This document shows, in pieces, positions 1 to 11,544 of a DNA stretch of 64,000 nucleotides. The number at the start of each line of letters is the position of its first letter. The stretch's first letter is position 1. The stretch spans positions 12,999,925 through 13,063,924 of the forward strand of contig OX235266.1 in NCBI GenBank assembly GCA_944472135.2, given 5' to 3'. Under the pieces are notes generated by a model. That model was not told where the DNA came from and ran no database searches. It saw only the letters and a list, made by a program, of their open reading frames with translations. The position numbers and the translations under genes were made by a program. This DNA comes from Trichobilharzia regenti. Its lineage: Eukaryota > Platyhelminthes > Trematoda > Strigeidida > Schistosomatidae.

Positions 1-1645
1 CGCAGAATTTGCCCTACCATGCTCTAGCTAGTGTGTCAGTAAATATTCTCGAAGTTTTGCATGAGAAGACAGTGAAATATTTATCATGAAAGATGTACTT
101 GAATTCGTAGACAAAATCAGATATAATAATATCAAGGACAAAACTATGATATCTCTGGATATAACCTCCTTATTCACTAATGTACCTCTAGTAGAAACAG
201 TTGACTACATATGTAAACAAGTCGATAAATATTGACATCCACACTGAAATTGTAAAATAAATGTTATTAGGTGGTACCATGAATGCAAATTTCAAATTTG
301 ACGCCACACTTTACAGGCCAGTGTACGGGGTGGCGGCGATCGCCTATCGGTTCCTATTTTAGCTGATTTCTTTCTCAGTAAACTAGAAAATGGACTCCTG
401 AAAAACATTATCAGAAAGCTCTCATTCTATTGCCGGTATGTGGATGACACCTTCATTCTTTGTGGTATCCAATCGGATAGGAGTACAATAATAACTGAAT
501 TCAATGTAGTACATTCGATTATAAAGTTCATATGAGGAGAGGAATCCAAAAGCAGGATCGCATTTCTGGATGTCTTCTTTACAAAAAACCAGATATTAGC
601 ATAACACGAAATTTACACAGAAAAGCAAATGGACAGGACAATGTATATATTTCCACAGCTTCGTTCCTCTCAAGCATAGCAGAAACTTAGAAAAGACCAT
701 CAATCACAAAGTTAGAGTTATATGTTCAGAAGAATTAACTGAAGATGAATTAAGCATTGTACATGATACCTTGATTGAAAATAGCTATTACGACAAATTT
801 ATCAAGAAATAACTGACAGAAAACAGTGAAGGACCACTCACTATCCTTAAACAAGAAGCCTTTATGCATACGACTGTTATTCAAGGGCGTTATACCAAGT
901 GAAATAATTACGAAGAAATTTAGCAAATCAGTTCAAAGAACTTAAAATACTGGCGAATTACACGTCTTATTATCGACATGACCGATGGTGATTCCTCAGC
1001 TGAAAGATGAAGTAACTACACTAGCCACTTCTAATTCTATCTACCTATTCAACTGCTCCGCCTGTCGAGCCAGTTATATCGGTCGTTGTTCTAGGAACTT
1101 GATTTTTTGTGTCCAAGAACATCTCCCAGTATGGCTAAGTAAATTTATAGTAAAACATTCAACAGATCGATATTAAACCATCTGGTCTAAAGCTGCCACA
1201 AAGCCAGCGTTAAAAAATCCTTCTCTGTCATCCACTGGGCACCAAATAATTTGTCAAAAACATCGAGGTACCACGGGCTTTTAACAGCATACTCTATAGT
1301 GATTCGCATGAAAGAACCAGTGCTGTGTGTGAAGAAGAGCTAGTCCAGCTAGCCACTACTCCTGCCACGGCCGGCCTTCGGTATAGACTATAAACTCACC
1401 AATTTGTATTATCTTTCATAATTTTTCTGACATTCACTTTTGTTGTTATGTTTATGCCATTGAAATTTAATCCATTAATATTACTATTATTATTAATTCA
1501 ATATTATTTAAACAACATTAATGTTGTTAATGATAATAATTCATTCAATCTTATGTATATATAACTGTAGAACCTGATGATGACGTTTACGCAAAGGGTA
1601 ACAATTCTTTCTAAGATTTCACTAGGCATTATTAATCATTTTTCT
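1..1645 (+). mobile_element. PLE-1 retrotransposon, RT plus GIY-YIG remnant
   Basis: A Penelope-like element entering from the left edge. Reading the + strand gives a reverse-transcriptase segment with the SLFTNVP motif near 155-190, the catalytic YVDDTF box at 437-454, and downstream a GIY-YIG endonuclease segment (CRASYIGRCSRN, tyrosine at 1075-1077) at about 985-1170. Stops and frameshifts separate these blocks, so it is a dead copy. The AT-rich 3' tail (1380-1645) matches the antisense copy at 7.2-7.4 kb, including the shared CCTGATGATGA motif at about 1572. A SINE-A lies directly against its 3' end. In live PLEs this protein copies the RNA at the target and cuts DNA. The 5' end is outside the window. 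Confidence 0.85.
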
Positions 1646-1850
1646 GTCTCGGTGGCACAGTGGTTAGGACTCTCGCCGACCATGCACATGGTCCGGGGTT
1701 CGAGCCCACGCCGGCGCACACCTGATATCTATGGTCGGCCTGCAAAATTTGGGCTACCGATATCCATGCTGAAAATTCCATACTTGTACCAAAAATACAG
1801 TGTGGAATCAGCTGTAAATCAAAAAAATAAATAAATTAAAAAAAATTTTA
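1645..1850 (+). mobile_element. SINE-A, tRNA-derived
   Basis: A tRNA-like head (A-box-like GGCACAGTGGTTAGG, B-box GGGTTCGAGCC) is followed by a family-specific body (about 1710-1815) and an A-rich tail. Two further copies, at 28,770 (+) and 60,918 (-), share head and body. It sits at the end of a PLE-1 tail. Translation of such heads gives spurious proteins; nothing here is coding. The head would supply an internal pol III promoter. Confidence 0.8.
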
Positions 1851-1854
1851 AAAA

Positions 1855-2185
1855 GTCGAACGAAAACTTTGACTCACGCAACGGGTGGAGACAGATTAAA
1901 ACTACAAAAATGTATGGAAAAAAGGTATACAGTCGAGATGGTTGTCAATCATGAAACTAGTTGTGTTATGCACTGAATTCATTGATTTGTTGATTTTCTT
2001 ACAGTGTATAAAGTGTACTCATCCAAACATGAGAACAAAAATAAAGAGAGTTCAGCAAAGAGACTGTTTTCAATTGATTCAATCACTCACGTGTACCGTT
2101 GAAATTCTAAAGAATGATTTTGTCTGCGTGTATTCAGTTGCTTTCATAAGAAGTTGTGGTAGTATTCTTCGTGCATTGATTCCCG
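1855..2185 (+). repeat. Dispersed repeat G, left part
   Basis: The segment resembles 19,270-19,500 (shared AGAGACTGTT block, then GTGGTAGT near the end) and more loosely 51,130-51,540. The copy at 19 kb appears continuous across the point where this one is interrupted by the inverted-repeat element beginning near 2,190; similarity seems to resume near 4,560. No coding potential is recognised. Confidence 0.4.
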
Positions 2186-2189
2186 TTGA

Positions 2190-4555
2190 TGAATTTGAAT
2201 AAAGCAAGAACAGCAGTGTGGTTCGTACAGAATACGAAGATGGTATCATCATTGTTTATTTCGTTGGCTTCTCATCAGCTCAACTGCTTACAGCCTAAAT
2301 AAATTATGTGGTTTACGTACAGAAAAGTCTTAACATACTTACAAATTTTACATGTTGTCAGTTGACAAAATGTTCCACAATAAGTGAACAGTGTTTAGAA
2401 AATAGCGCTTATATAGTTTTTACACAGGCAGTTCAAGTTTAAACAAAATAAGTTTATGCATACAATGGTAAATACGTTATGTGATAAAGGCGAAACTACC
2501 AAAGAAGGGAGACTTAGGACTCTGCGAGAACTGGCGAGGAATCATGCTCCTGTCGACTCCATGTAAAATCGCATTATCCTGAAGACAATAAACGACGAAC
2601 TGGATACAGAACGCCGACCAGAACAAGGTGGATTCAGGAAAGGCAAATCATGTTCTGGCCGAATCTCAACTCTACGCCTCATCATCACAGGAAAAAGCAT
2701 TAAATGGCAACTTAAACTCTACCTCAACTTTATAGACTTCGGAAAGGCCTTAGACAGACAGCGTTGACCGCGAAGTAATTTGGAAACTACTCGAGTACTA
2801 CGGCGTACCCCAAAGATTCATCAACCTTATTCAACAGCTGTACGACAATGGCACATGTCAAGTGATCCACAACGAAAAACTCAGCGAGGCGTTTGGGGTA
2901 AACACAGGAGTCAGACAACGGTGCTTATTATCACCCAGAATGATATTCCTAATTGTGGTGGACTGACTGGATTATGCGTCAGACAGTGAATGGGAAACGA
3001 GAAGACAGGAATATCCTGGACCTACATGAAGAACCTAGAAGACCTGGATATCGCGCGTGAATGAATTATGTTTGATGTCACACAAAATCGAAGACTTACA
3101 AGCGAAAACTGACCAACTGGTCGGAGAAGCAGCCGGCGAAGACAGGACTTCAGGTGAACATGGACAAGACGGAGATTTTGAAAATAACGAACCAACAACA
3201 ACAGCAGCAACATCCAGTGCCAATCATCATCAACGGGAGGGATTTGAAAGAGGTCACTTCATTCACTTACTTATCTAGGAAGCATTGTCTCAGCTACAGG
3301 CAGCCGAAACGGACGAAGATGTCAAATCGAGTGAGAAACACATTCATCAACCTGAAACCAATCTGGAAATCTTCGTCACTCAGCCAGCATCAACAACAAA
3401 ATTCGGTCGAATTTTCAATACAAACAAGTCAAGTCATTCAATTATTCTATACGGATCAGAAACTTAACGAGCGGGTCACAAAGAATATGTCCAACAGACT
3501 GTTGCAGACCTTCATCAACAACAACTATCTTCGTTGGTTCTATACTGAAGATCAATGAGATGGCGGGGCCGGAAAGAATCACCACCAACAAGAAACTATG
3601 GGAACAAACAAAAAATAAACAATCGCCTAACAAATATGCCGGAGAAAGTGGAGATGGATTGGACACTCGCTGAGGAGGAGGTCGCCGTTTTACATCGCAC
3701 GTCAGGCCATTGCTCGAGTTGAACCCGAAAGGGAAGTGGCGAATGGGACGCCAGTGCAAGGGTGACATGAAGGAGATCGTGTGAAGAGGAGTTGAAAGAG
3801 TATGGACTAACGTGGATGCAGGTGAAAAAAACAGCAGAAGGAAGACAGAAGCAGGTGGATACATGCAGTTGAAGCCCTATGTTCCACCAGGAACCCAAGG
3901 GAGCAATAGTAATATTAATAAAGGCGAAATATGCTTAAAATGCAGAGTGACTAATAAATTAGGTAACAATGCACTGAGTTCAACTCAAATCATAGAAACA
4001 CGAGACAAGCTAAATTACAGATTATAAAAGTGGTTGAGGTTAAAGACAAAGATTACGTAATCAAATGAAAGAGAGAATAAAGATATTCAGTTATCAGGGC
4101 AAGGAAAGACTAATAACTGCTTCTTTCCGAACACATAAATCTGGCTTTAAGCCTTTGATAGAAATTGCCTCGGCAAACCTGAGGAGAATGAAACTCCTTT
4201 GTCTATGGATAATTTTAAAGGATTTGTCGATTTCTTCCTCATGACCCGTGTATAGGAGATGTCTAGTGATAGCGCTACTATAAGATTTTATGAATATATG
4301 CTGAATGGCCTACGTCTCAAGGGAACGAACTATGTAAGGGAAATTTTTTGAGCACTTTTCACTTATTGTGGAACCTTCTATCGACTGACAACATGTAAAA
4401 CTTGCAAGTATGTTAAAACTTTTCTGTACATAAACCTCATAATTTATTTAGGCTGTAAGCAGTTGAGCTGATGAGAAGCCAACGAAATAAACAATGATGG
4501 TACCATCTTCTTATTCTGCACGAACCACACCGCACTGTTGTTCTCGCTTTATTCA
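2190..4555. mobile_element. Element bounded by ~200-bp terminal inverted repeats
   Basis: About 2,190-2,400 is the reverse complement of about 4,330-4,560 at roughly 85-90% identity by eye (for example TTTATTTCGTTGGCTTCTCA near 2,255 and its complement near 4,480). The inverted ends enclose a decayed LINE. The flanks each carry a short AGTATTCT-like word (about 2,161-2,168 and 4,560-4,567), a possible target duplication. This looks like a foldback or DNA-transposon-type element that captured, or was later hit by, a LINE. No transposase is visible. Confidence 0.55.
2490..3930 (+). pseudogene. LINE-X (APE/RT non-LTR element), RT to 3' end, degraded
   Basis: Remnant of an endonuclease/reverse-transcriptase LINE. 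Frames in order give EQGGFRKGKSCSGRISTLR (RT fingers), an NFIDFGKAL-like box near 2,725, a VPQRFINLIQQLYDNGTCQV block at about 2,805-2,865, then NELCLMSHKIEDLQ at 3,060, a CAA/CAG tract (poly-Q, 3,187-3,215) and the C-terminal block ending at the GAAGCCCTATGTTCCA tail near 3,870-3,890. The region of the catalytic FADD box (about 3,045-3,065) is frame-broken by a short insertion also seen in the 50-kb copy. It lies inside the inverted repeats at 2,190-4,555. The 5' endonuclease half is missing. Confidence 0.8.
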
Positions 4556-4569
4556 AATGCAGTATTCTA

Positions 4570-5040
4570 TGACAGGTATAATGAAGAATTCATTTGATCA
4601 TGACTAGTGTGATGTGATTAGGTAGTCCAGTGAGGATTTTATCTTATATATACCGATAAATTGGACATACAACATTCGATAGTTAAGTACATTTTCAACT
4701 TTGTGTTATCGATGAAATCCTCAAGGAAATGGCATAATGATATTTCCCTACAATTTGAGATACTTTTGAATTTATTTAATGCACAAGAGATTTGAGTGTA
4801 ACTGACTAGTGAATGTGATGACTGCACAGAGAGTCTGTTTATGTACATATATGGTGATAACAATAACTTGATTGTAAGAATACTAACGGTTTGTGAAGAA
4901 CATATGAAAATAATGCAGTTAAGTGTCAAAGAAACTAGTTTACCTGAACCTAGACGTCATCAGAGACTTAGAAACGGAAACCCTTGAGAAGAGGGTTTCT
5001 AGCTACCTACTACCAATACCCCAGGAGGGGTTCTGTCCGA
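4570..5040. other. No gene recognised
   Basis: AT-rich sequence. The first ~70 bp resemble the right part of repeat G. A 96-codon antisense open frame (4,639-4,929) shows no recognisable motif and is within chance for this base composition. Confidence 0.4.
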
Positions 5041-5475
5041 CAGTGTAGATAACGTTATCACTTCATTCAGACACATCAGTGTAATTGTTTCTAAGTAGTG
5101 GAACTGAACTGAGAAATAATGAGTAGAAAGTCCGGGAGAGCGATGAAGGAGATCGTTTGAGGTGGAGATGGGAGACCATGCATAATCGTGCAGTCAGATG
5201 AACAGGGCCGTAGAGAATGAAATCCAATTTTCCACTCCAAAGTCCAGGGAACAATAATAGTGATAATATTAATAATAGTAAGTTCGGGCTCTTTTTCATC
5301 CCTTTGGTGGGTATATATTGGTCGCTTTGTGCATACCCTTACTACAAAAGAGTTTGGGAAACTCTATCCAACATAATTGAGAACTACAAGTTCCAATTAA
5401 GTCAAATGGGCTACAACTGATGACGACAGTCATTTACAAAAGTGATCTGTATGCATTCATCCCTAGGGCATAATA
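5040..5475 (+). repeat. Dispersed repeat I, copy 1
   Basis: Aligns by eye with 51,930-52,400: shared blocks GTAATTGTTTCTAA, AGTAGAAAGTCC/AGTGGGAAGTCC, GGGAACAATAATAGT and TCATTTACAAA. A shorter related stretch occurs at about 21,510-21,600. No open frame is conserved between copies, so it is a non-coding interspersed repeat of unknown class. Confidence 0.55.
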
Positions 5476-5724
5476 TGCACATTATAATAAAGGTATTTTG
5501 TATTTACCAATGAATGAAAAACATCATCATCGTTCGTTAGTTTGGGGTCATTTTTCGTTGTCAAGTTGGTCATTTAGTAAAGATAACAAAACCATCGTGT
5601 GTAGATTGTTTGATTTGATCAGTGTGTAAAATCACAAAAGCAGCGTGTGTTTACATAGTGAACTTGCTTATCACATTCGTGTTCATTTTGTCACCACATT
5701 TGGTAGGGAGGTGTTGTAACCAGG

Positions 5725-6660
5725 TGAAATTCTGTTTTATTCCGTCATCATTCCTATTCAGGCAATTTGGATTCCACTTGATATGAAGTGCTTCTCATGA
5801 TATCAGACGTTATTTTTGATTTCTGAAGTTTTTCTGGATGGTGATTTCAATATTGTCAAAATCAATTTTGTGGCGTGATTCTATAGCGTGTAGACGAGCT
5901 ATGCCTGATGATTTTTCAGGTTTTTCTAGTTCAATTGGATTTCTCCGTAGTTGAACAGATGCTCTACGGTGTTCATTTCTTTTGACTTTGATTTTTCGAG
6001 ATGCTTGTCCGGTGTAGATCGCATCACACTCCAATCATTTTATTTTATAGACACAATTAGACAGAGAATCTTTAGGGATTTGGTCTTTCATATGGACAAG
6101 GTTGCTTTGCACTGTGTCTGATGTTTTGAAGAAAACTCTAATGTGGAGCTGACCAAGTACTCTTCTGATATCAACCGACGTCTCTGCTCTATATGGAATG
6201 AGGACTGATGAGGTGTGATGATTTGAAGTCTAAATATTTATTGGAGCGGGTTTTCTTCCTGAATATGGATATACTAAAATGTCCGTTTTCCTTTCTCTTA
6301 AGTAGCCAGGCAGTCTAGAAATGGTAGTTCACCGACGTCTGATTCTGCTTCTGAGGTGAACTAGATTCTTGGAGATACACAGTTTATTTTCTCCAGGAAT
6401 GCATTGTGTAGATCTCATTTTAGCACTACAAAAGTATCATCCAAATATCTTAACCATATTTTAGGAGTGAGTATGCTTGAAAAGATGTTATTTTCGAATC
6501 TATTCATGGAAAGGTCGGCGATTATTGGGGAGATTGGTGAACCCATAGCAATGAATATCATATACTCAATGCCCAAATTTTTTCAAGCTGTTAAAATTCA
6601 ACTTGGTTTGGACATATATAATATACACGTATTCAAATTAAATTTTACAAGAACTCGATA
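5725..6660 (-). pseudogene. PLE-2 retrotransposon, RT plus GIY-YIG remnant
   Basis: On the - strand the order is MGSPISPIIADLSMNRFEN (about 6,555-6,500), then the RT catalytic box RYLDDTFVV (about 6,455-6,430), ELPFLDCL (about 6,330-6,310), and a GIY-YIG-like segment CDAIYTGQASRKI (about 6,028-5,990) with a conserved EH. Stops interrupt all blocks. It belongs to a PLE lineage distinct from PLE-1, related to the copies at 15.1, 26 and 35.7 kb. YTGQ replaces the usual YIGQ of this lineage. Confidence 0.75.
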
Positions 6661-6839
6661 AGTCGTGACTTACTAAGGTAACGTTAAAGTGGGCAGTGTA
6701 ATGGTGGTCACTAAAATAGAGATAAAGGAAGAAAAAATAATGAATAGAAGGGTAATTTGATAATACACAAGATAAATCAAAAATAATCAAACTAGTTCAG
6801 AATGACAAATAATAATAATTGGAATTGAGTAACTCTCTT

Positions 6840-6971
6840 CTACGTATTTGACTTACCATTTAAAGGAGTAGCTTCTAGCGAATGTATCAACCAGAGGAAT
6901 GTAATTGCCAACAGGTAAATCATTTTATCAATCAATACGCATTAAAATGGTGCATCAGTCAACTGAGAATA

Positions 6972-7012
<41 letters not shown>

Positions 7013-7204
7013 ATTTTATTTGACTGTTAGAATCAGGTGACAGCTTTTCACCATGAACATATATGCATATGTGTATGCGCACGCATTCGAATACATTTAT
7101 ATATATATGCTTAGATATTGTTGGCTAAATAATATCTCAAAGAGATGAGATGACGTTTCGAAAAGAAATTTAGTGTTGGTTAATATTTAAACTGATTAAA
7201 AATA
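6840..7204 (+). repeat. Repeat E, 5' part (copy 1)
   Basis: Shares with 24,455-24,800 and 55,040-55,400 a run of blocks: CTTAC(C/T), GAATGTATCAAC.AGAGGAATG, an internal (AT)n run, CAGGTGACA..TTTCACC, GCGCACGCATTC and ATCTCAAAGAGAT. This copy is interrupted at about 7,205 by an antisense PLE; similarity to the other copies resumes at about 9,030. Class unknown. Confidence 0.6.
6979..7008. repeat. (AT)n microsatellite
   Basis: A pure alternating TA tract inside repeat E; the same position is an (AT)n run in the other two repeat E copies. Confidence 0.9.
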
Positions 7205-9018
7205 TCACTGCACAAAGAATACTCTCTTCCATACTCCCTTCATCATCAGGTTCTACAATTATATATACAAAATAGTGAATGAATTAGTGCTATTAACAGC
7301 ATTAATGTTGTTTAAATACCATCAAATCAACCAATAATATCACTGGATTACAGTTCGAAAGCATCACTGTAACAATGAACTGAATGTCAGAAAAATTAGG
7401 AGGGATAATAATACGAATTCATGAATTTATAGTCTCTACCGAAGGCCAGCCGGGGCAGTAGTAGTGACTGGCTGGACTTGCTTCTTCCTCACACATAGCA
7501 CTGGTTGTTTGTACGCGAATCACGATAGCGTATGCTGTTTGGAGTATGTGGTATCTCGATGTTTTTGGAGGTTTATTTGGTACCCGTTAGATGATAGAGA
7601 AGGATTCTTGAATGCTGGCTTTATCGCCGTTTTGGACCAGATGGTTCATTATCGAACTGTAAATGGTTTTCACTACACCTTTACTTAGTCATACTGGGAA
7701 ATATTCTTGTGAACGAAAAATCAAGTCCCTAGAGCAACGGCTTATGCAACGCGCTCCACAAGTGCATTTGAATTAGTAGATACATTCGGAAATGAGTAAT
7801 CTAGTCTAGGTAATTTTTCTTTCAACCGAACAAACACCATCGGTCGTGTAGATAAAAAGACGTGTAATTTGTCAGTATTTAAAGTTATTTGCACCAATTT
7901 TCTTAATTTCCCTGTAATTATTTCGCTTGGTAAATCGACCTTGAATAACAGTCGTATGCATTACGGCTTGTTGTTAACGCATGGTGAGTAGTCCTTTTCC
8001 GCTTTCTTTGTCATGTTTTTCTTGATAAATTTGTCGTAATAGCTATTTTCAATCAAGGTATCATATACATTGCCTAATTCATCTTGAGTTACTTCTTCTG
8101 AGCGTATAGTTCCAAATTATGTACCTGAGGGGCTCTAATAAGTTTTGTTTGTACTTGAGAGGAACGAAGCTGCGAAACTGTGAATGTTGTCCCATCCAAG
8201 TGCTCTTTCTATGCAAATTTCTATTTATGCTTCCATCTGGTTTTCTTGTAAGTAAGACATCCACGAAAGCGATTGTGTTTTGGGATTCCTCTTCGCATGT
8301 GAACTTCATAATCGGCTGTTCTTTGTTGAACTCAAGCTGTCGCATTGGGCCACCTCAACGTGCATATACCAGTTTACTTGCTCTTGTGGAGCTGAGTACG
8401 TTGGCCATACCATGCGCCGACTTGAAAAACGCGCTCGTGAACACTATCCAGCCTGGCTAGTAAAAGGAGAACGAAAACGGGTAAATAGTTCGGTGACAGA
8501 ACATCTGGTCAATTCAGGACATTCAGCGCCACTCGAAAGATCCTTCAAAATCATTTACAAGATTCGATCAAACCCTTCAAAGGGAGTAAAATCAAGACAT
8601 CTGGGCATAGCCGAGGCGCTAGCTATACAAAAGCTCAAACCCACGCTTTGTATACAAAAGAAATACGTCCAACCCCTCGCAAGATTTTACCCCTTTAATC
8701 TTTTTTATTTTTACCTTCTTTCCATTTTTTTTTTTTTACCTAAATTTTTTCAACTTTTTTTTTTACCCATATTTTATTTTTTTCCCTTTGTCATCCATTT
8801 ATTTTTATTCCTCGTTGATTCCCTTAAACTAAAAAATTTTATTTTCCCATCGAACTCAATTATCATTGTACTTCTATCTGAATCATTATCAGAAGGAATG
8901 AACCTGTCATCGATATACCGGCAATAAAATGAGAGCTTTCTGATACTGTTGTTCAGAAGTTCATTTTCTAGTTTACTTAGAAAGAAATCAGCCAAAATAT
9001 TTGGCAATCTGTATAATT
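7205..9018 (-). mobile_element. PLE-1 antisense copy, interrupted by a nested PLE
   Basis: On the - strand: RT segment LADFFLSKLENELLNNSIRK with the catalytic box RYIDDRF (about 8,915-8,895) near 9,007-8,860; the RT continuation (KFTCEEESQNTIAFVDVLLT, about 8,310-8,250); a GIY-YIG region decayed into 7,700-7,440; and the 3' tail down to about 7,205 with the CCTGATGATGA motif at about 7,243. It is the same subfamily as the copy at 1-1,645. The RT is split at 8,336-8,851 by a sense-oriented PLE fragment. The box has R in place of the usual T/I after DD. The copy lies within repeat E. Confidence 0.85.
8336..8851 (+). mobile_element. Nested 5'-truncated PLE: GIY-YIG endonuclease and 3' tail
   Basis: A sense PLE 3' end inside an antisense PLE. 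It encodes one open GIY-YIG endonuclease segment (CSCGAEYVGHTMRRLEKRAREH near 8,375-8,445, then PAWL, EHLVNSGH, FKIIYKIRSN, AEALAIQKLKPTLCIQKKYV) to about 8,690, followed by a T-rich tail. Edges are fixed by an 8-bp direct repeat GAACTCAA at 8,328-8,335 and 8,852-8,859. If the insert and one repeat are ignored, the host RT frame continues. The endonuclease frame is the best preserved in the window. The Y-I-G pair is YVG here. Confidence 0.9.
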
Positions 9019-9029
9019 AGAGTGGTCGT

Positions 9030-9680
9030 AAATTATGACAGTGAAGGCAGCGTGTACAAACTGAAATTCACAGTGTTTGTGTAAAACGTGAGACCTACTT
9101 TAGCATGTTATTACTTATTAATTTGTTGATTAAGTATATTACACACACAATGAGTGAAATTGGGATTATTTACTGCATGTCATATCGTCCGTTGTAAATA
9201 CACGACTTCGAAAACTCGATTTTTATAGTAGTTTTTCTTCATTCCCAATTGTTGTAGGCATGGTTGAATTTTCTAGATGTCTGAATGAGGTGTTAAATCA
9301 TTTCTTCTTCCGGACATACTTTCCTTCGACTTGACAAATACACTTCACGTTATCAGTCTTATTTTTCAGTCGGCTATATTAGGGTTCAAGAGTGTCATCT
9401 GGTCTCATTGACAACGACTAATCTTAATTTTGTTTCTTTTTATTGTTCCACTAACTAAGTGGTCTATGTTAAGGTGACCTCATAATCAGTGTCAGACATT
9501 AGATAAACTGAACTGTATCGTAAAATGGGCTCTACAGGATCGTTAAACCTACATATTTCGCTAGAATTCCACTTAGCCTTGTTAAGAAATTGACCTAGGA
9601 TTTCAGAGGTTCATTCTTTGTATGAAATGACTAGAGATGTTTTATATCCTTTCATGACTGAGAACCATAAAAAAAATCAA
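9030..9680 (+). repeat. Repeat E, 3' part (copy 1)
   Basis: Continues repeat E after the PLE: TGTGTAAAACGTGAG, CAATGAGTGAAA, ACACGACTTCGAAA and AGATAAACTGAA match 24,890-25,060 and/or 55,560-55,995. The block around TCAGAGGTTCATTC (about 9,603) matches 56,470-56,500 in the third copy, beyond its SINE-C insertion. Non-coding. Confidence 0.55.
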
Positions 9681-10570
9681 TTTTCGATGTTGTGCATATA
9701 CAAATGGTCTTATGATTGACAGCAGAAAAGTGCTTTCCAACAGCCATTATCCTAAACAATAATTTATATGACTAAGGTCTACTGAACATGAACTCTCTTG
9801 AGCGGTTCACTCTGAGTTAGACGGAATTTATCTTAACATATAAAAAAAAATTTCCGAAGCGTTTGTTTTAGGGGCCCCTTTTCTCAGGCGGCGATTACTT
9901 CATAGGAAAGAAATATTTCATAAGTTAAATTACCGATGAACTTCCTAGACATCCGGTGCATCTACTGATGTGTGCAATTCATGGAAATTCTATAACCAAA
10001 ATAATGAAAAAAGGGGATCCAAACGAAAAAATGACTTCCTAATGATCCTGACCCGTGTGTTTTCAACTTTTCCAGTACCGCCTTAGACAAGATGATGACA
10101 GCAAATTCTCCACGTTTTTTTTGGTGGATACCTCCCACACATTTTGACGCAAACTTAAGATTTGACACTTTATTTTTATGCCATTTAGTTAGATATAAAA
10201 TTACTGTTGTTGACAGCTGTTTCATGTATAGTAATACCATGTATGATATGAAGGATTTGCTCAAGGAAGTGTTACAGCCAAAACCGACTCATTCTAGTGT
10301 GATCGCAGGAAACCGATCTCTGATTGCCCGTGCATAGCTCACAAGACTTTCTTGAGACAGTCACAGTTGCAAAATGATGGCTTACGCAATAAAGTCCATA
10401 TAGTTCCATTGAACACGAGATTAACACAAGATTGGCGTTAGGCAGGTCTACAGACAAGATAACTTTCTAAGTACCAAAAATACGTACTGCGGAAAAAATT
10501 ATTTCATCATGATTCATTTGTAACAAGTACCTTGGCATCAGGTAGAATATTCCAAGCAAGTTGAGATCAA
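9680..10570. other. No gene recognised
   Basis: AT-rich sequence. Overlapping open frames of 81-100 codons on both strands at 9,962-10,337 show no family motif and no consistent codon signal. Confidence 0.4.
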
Positions 10571-10574
10571 AATC

Positions 10575-11130
10575 TCTTTCCACAAGAGTTCCACACTTAA
10601 GCTCCTGACAAGGTAAGAATGACCTTGGTTTACCAAAATAAAATCACACCGAAAAGCAGAGCATTATCAGTGTTTTGCACAACGACGAAGTTAGGTATTA
10701 CAATTGGAGATCAAACAAGCACGAAGACAAATAATGTGAATCAAACTAGCATGCTATATGCAAATGTGAGAAGAATGACATACAGTCCTGGAGAAAAACG
10801 GATAATCCGGAAAGTTAGCTGAAGTGTCGAAATAAGCACCAATATTGTGGTTGAATTAGGAAGAGAGATGTTCCAAATAATTATTACGTCACCGAAGGAA
10901 CATCGTCAACTCATTCAAAAACAAGAGCCATATGATAGATAGTCTGTTATTATGAATAGATTTGAGAATAATATCAACAATGATCGTTTTACTTGTTGAC
11001 CGCTGCAAGCAACAAAATCTGGGGTAGTAGTGCAGATATGGATGATCCAACAGAATGCCAACTGGTTAGGGTGTTGGAGTCTCTATGAAAAGGAAAATCG
11101 AGTTCAGAGTTCTAGCCTTGATGTTATAAA
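10575..11130 (+). repeat. Dispersed repeat J, copy 1
   Basis: Collinear with 29,805-30,345. Shared blocks include AAACGGATAAT, CTGTTATTATGAATAGAT, GATAATATCAACA.TGATCG, GATCCAACAGAATGCCA and GGAGTCTCT.TGAAAAGGAAA. Identity looks like 75-80%. No conserved open frame. In the second copy a PLE-3 endonuclease remnant follows immediately, so J may be part of that element or an old flank. Confidence 0.6.
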
Positions 11131-11359
11131 AGCCCTGAAAATTCGACCATTAGTTCTTATGGTTTAAGTCCTATTCCTGACTTGTAAAATTCATCCTATC
11201 GCTTGGTTGTAAATTTACTGGAACTTTTTCAAAAACTGTTTTTAAATTTGTTATTATGTAATAAAGATGAGAATACAGGATTTCATCATCAGCTGACTTC
11301 GGTTACAGAACTATTGGAAAATCTGGAACAACTGGGCAGCTGTGAGTTTACCGTAGTTT

Positions 11360-11535
11360 ATGATGTACCATCCCGCCTTCTAAATGAAAGTCCCTAGGTT
11401 CAAACCTCGTGAGTGCATGCAGTGAAGGGTCACGAACTAGGATAAAATACCTTTTAAGCATTCACAGATTTTCCAGTGGTTCTCTCTAACTGATGCGAGC
11501 TCGTGATGGAATCCTGCAACCAATCAATTTTCTCC
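11360..11535 (+). mobile_element. SINE-C, degraded
   Basis: Weak but ordered similarity to SINE-C: B-box-like GGTTCAAACC, a decayed ribozyme region (AGTGAAGGGTCACGAACTAGGATAAAA, split by changes), then TTTTCCAGTGGTTCTCT, CTGATGCGAGCTCGTGATG and CAACCAATCAA. The ribozyme core is lost. Confidence 0.55.
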
Positions 11536-11544
11536 AAAGGACCA

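Noticed and set aside
1572..1600. Hammerhead at the PLE-1 end (CCTGATGATGACGTTTACGC)
   Set aside because: CTGATGA is present, but no GAAA follows a paired stem II; the equivalent place at 7,243 also lacks it. Kept only as a shared tail motif.
3442..3864. 140-codon antisense open frame
   Set aside because: Shadow of the LINE-X C-terminus on the other strand; the same kind of antisense frame occurs at 63,450-63,779.
8119..8460. 113-codon sense frame near the nested PLE
   Set aside because: Runs across the insertion junction in the wrong frame; the meaningful frames are the - strand RT and the + strand endonuclease.
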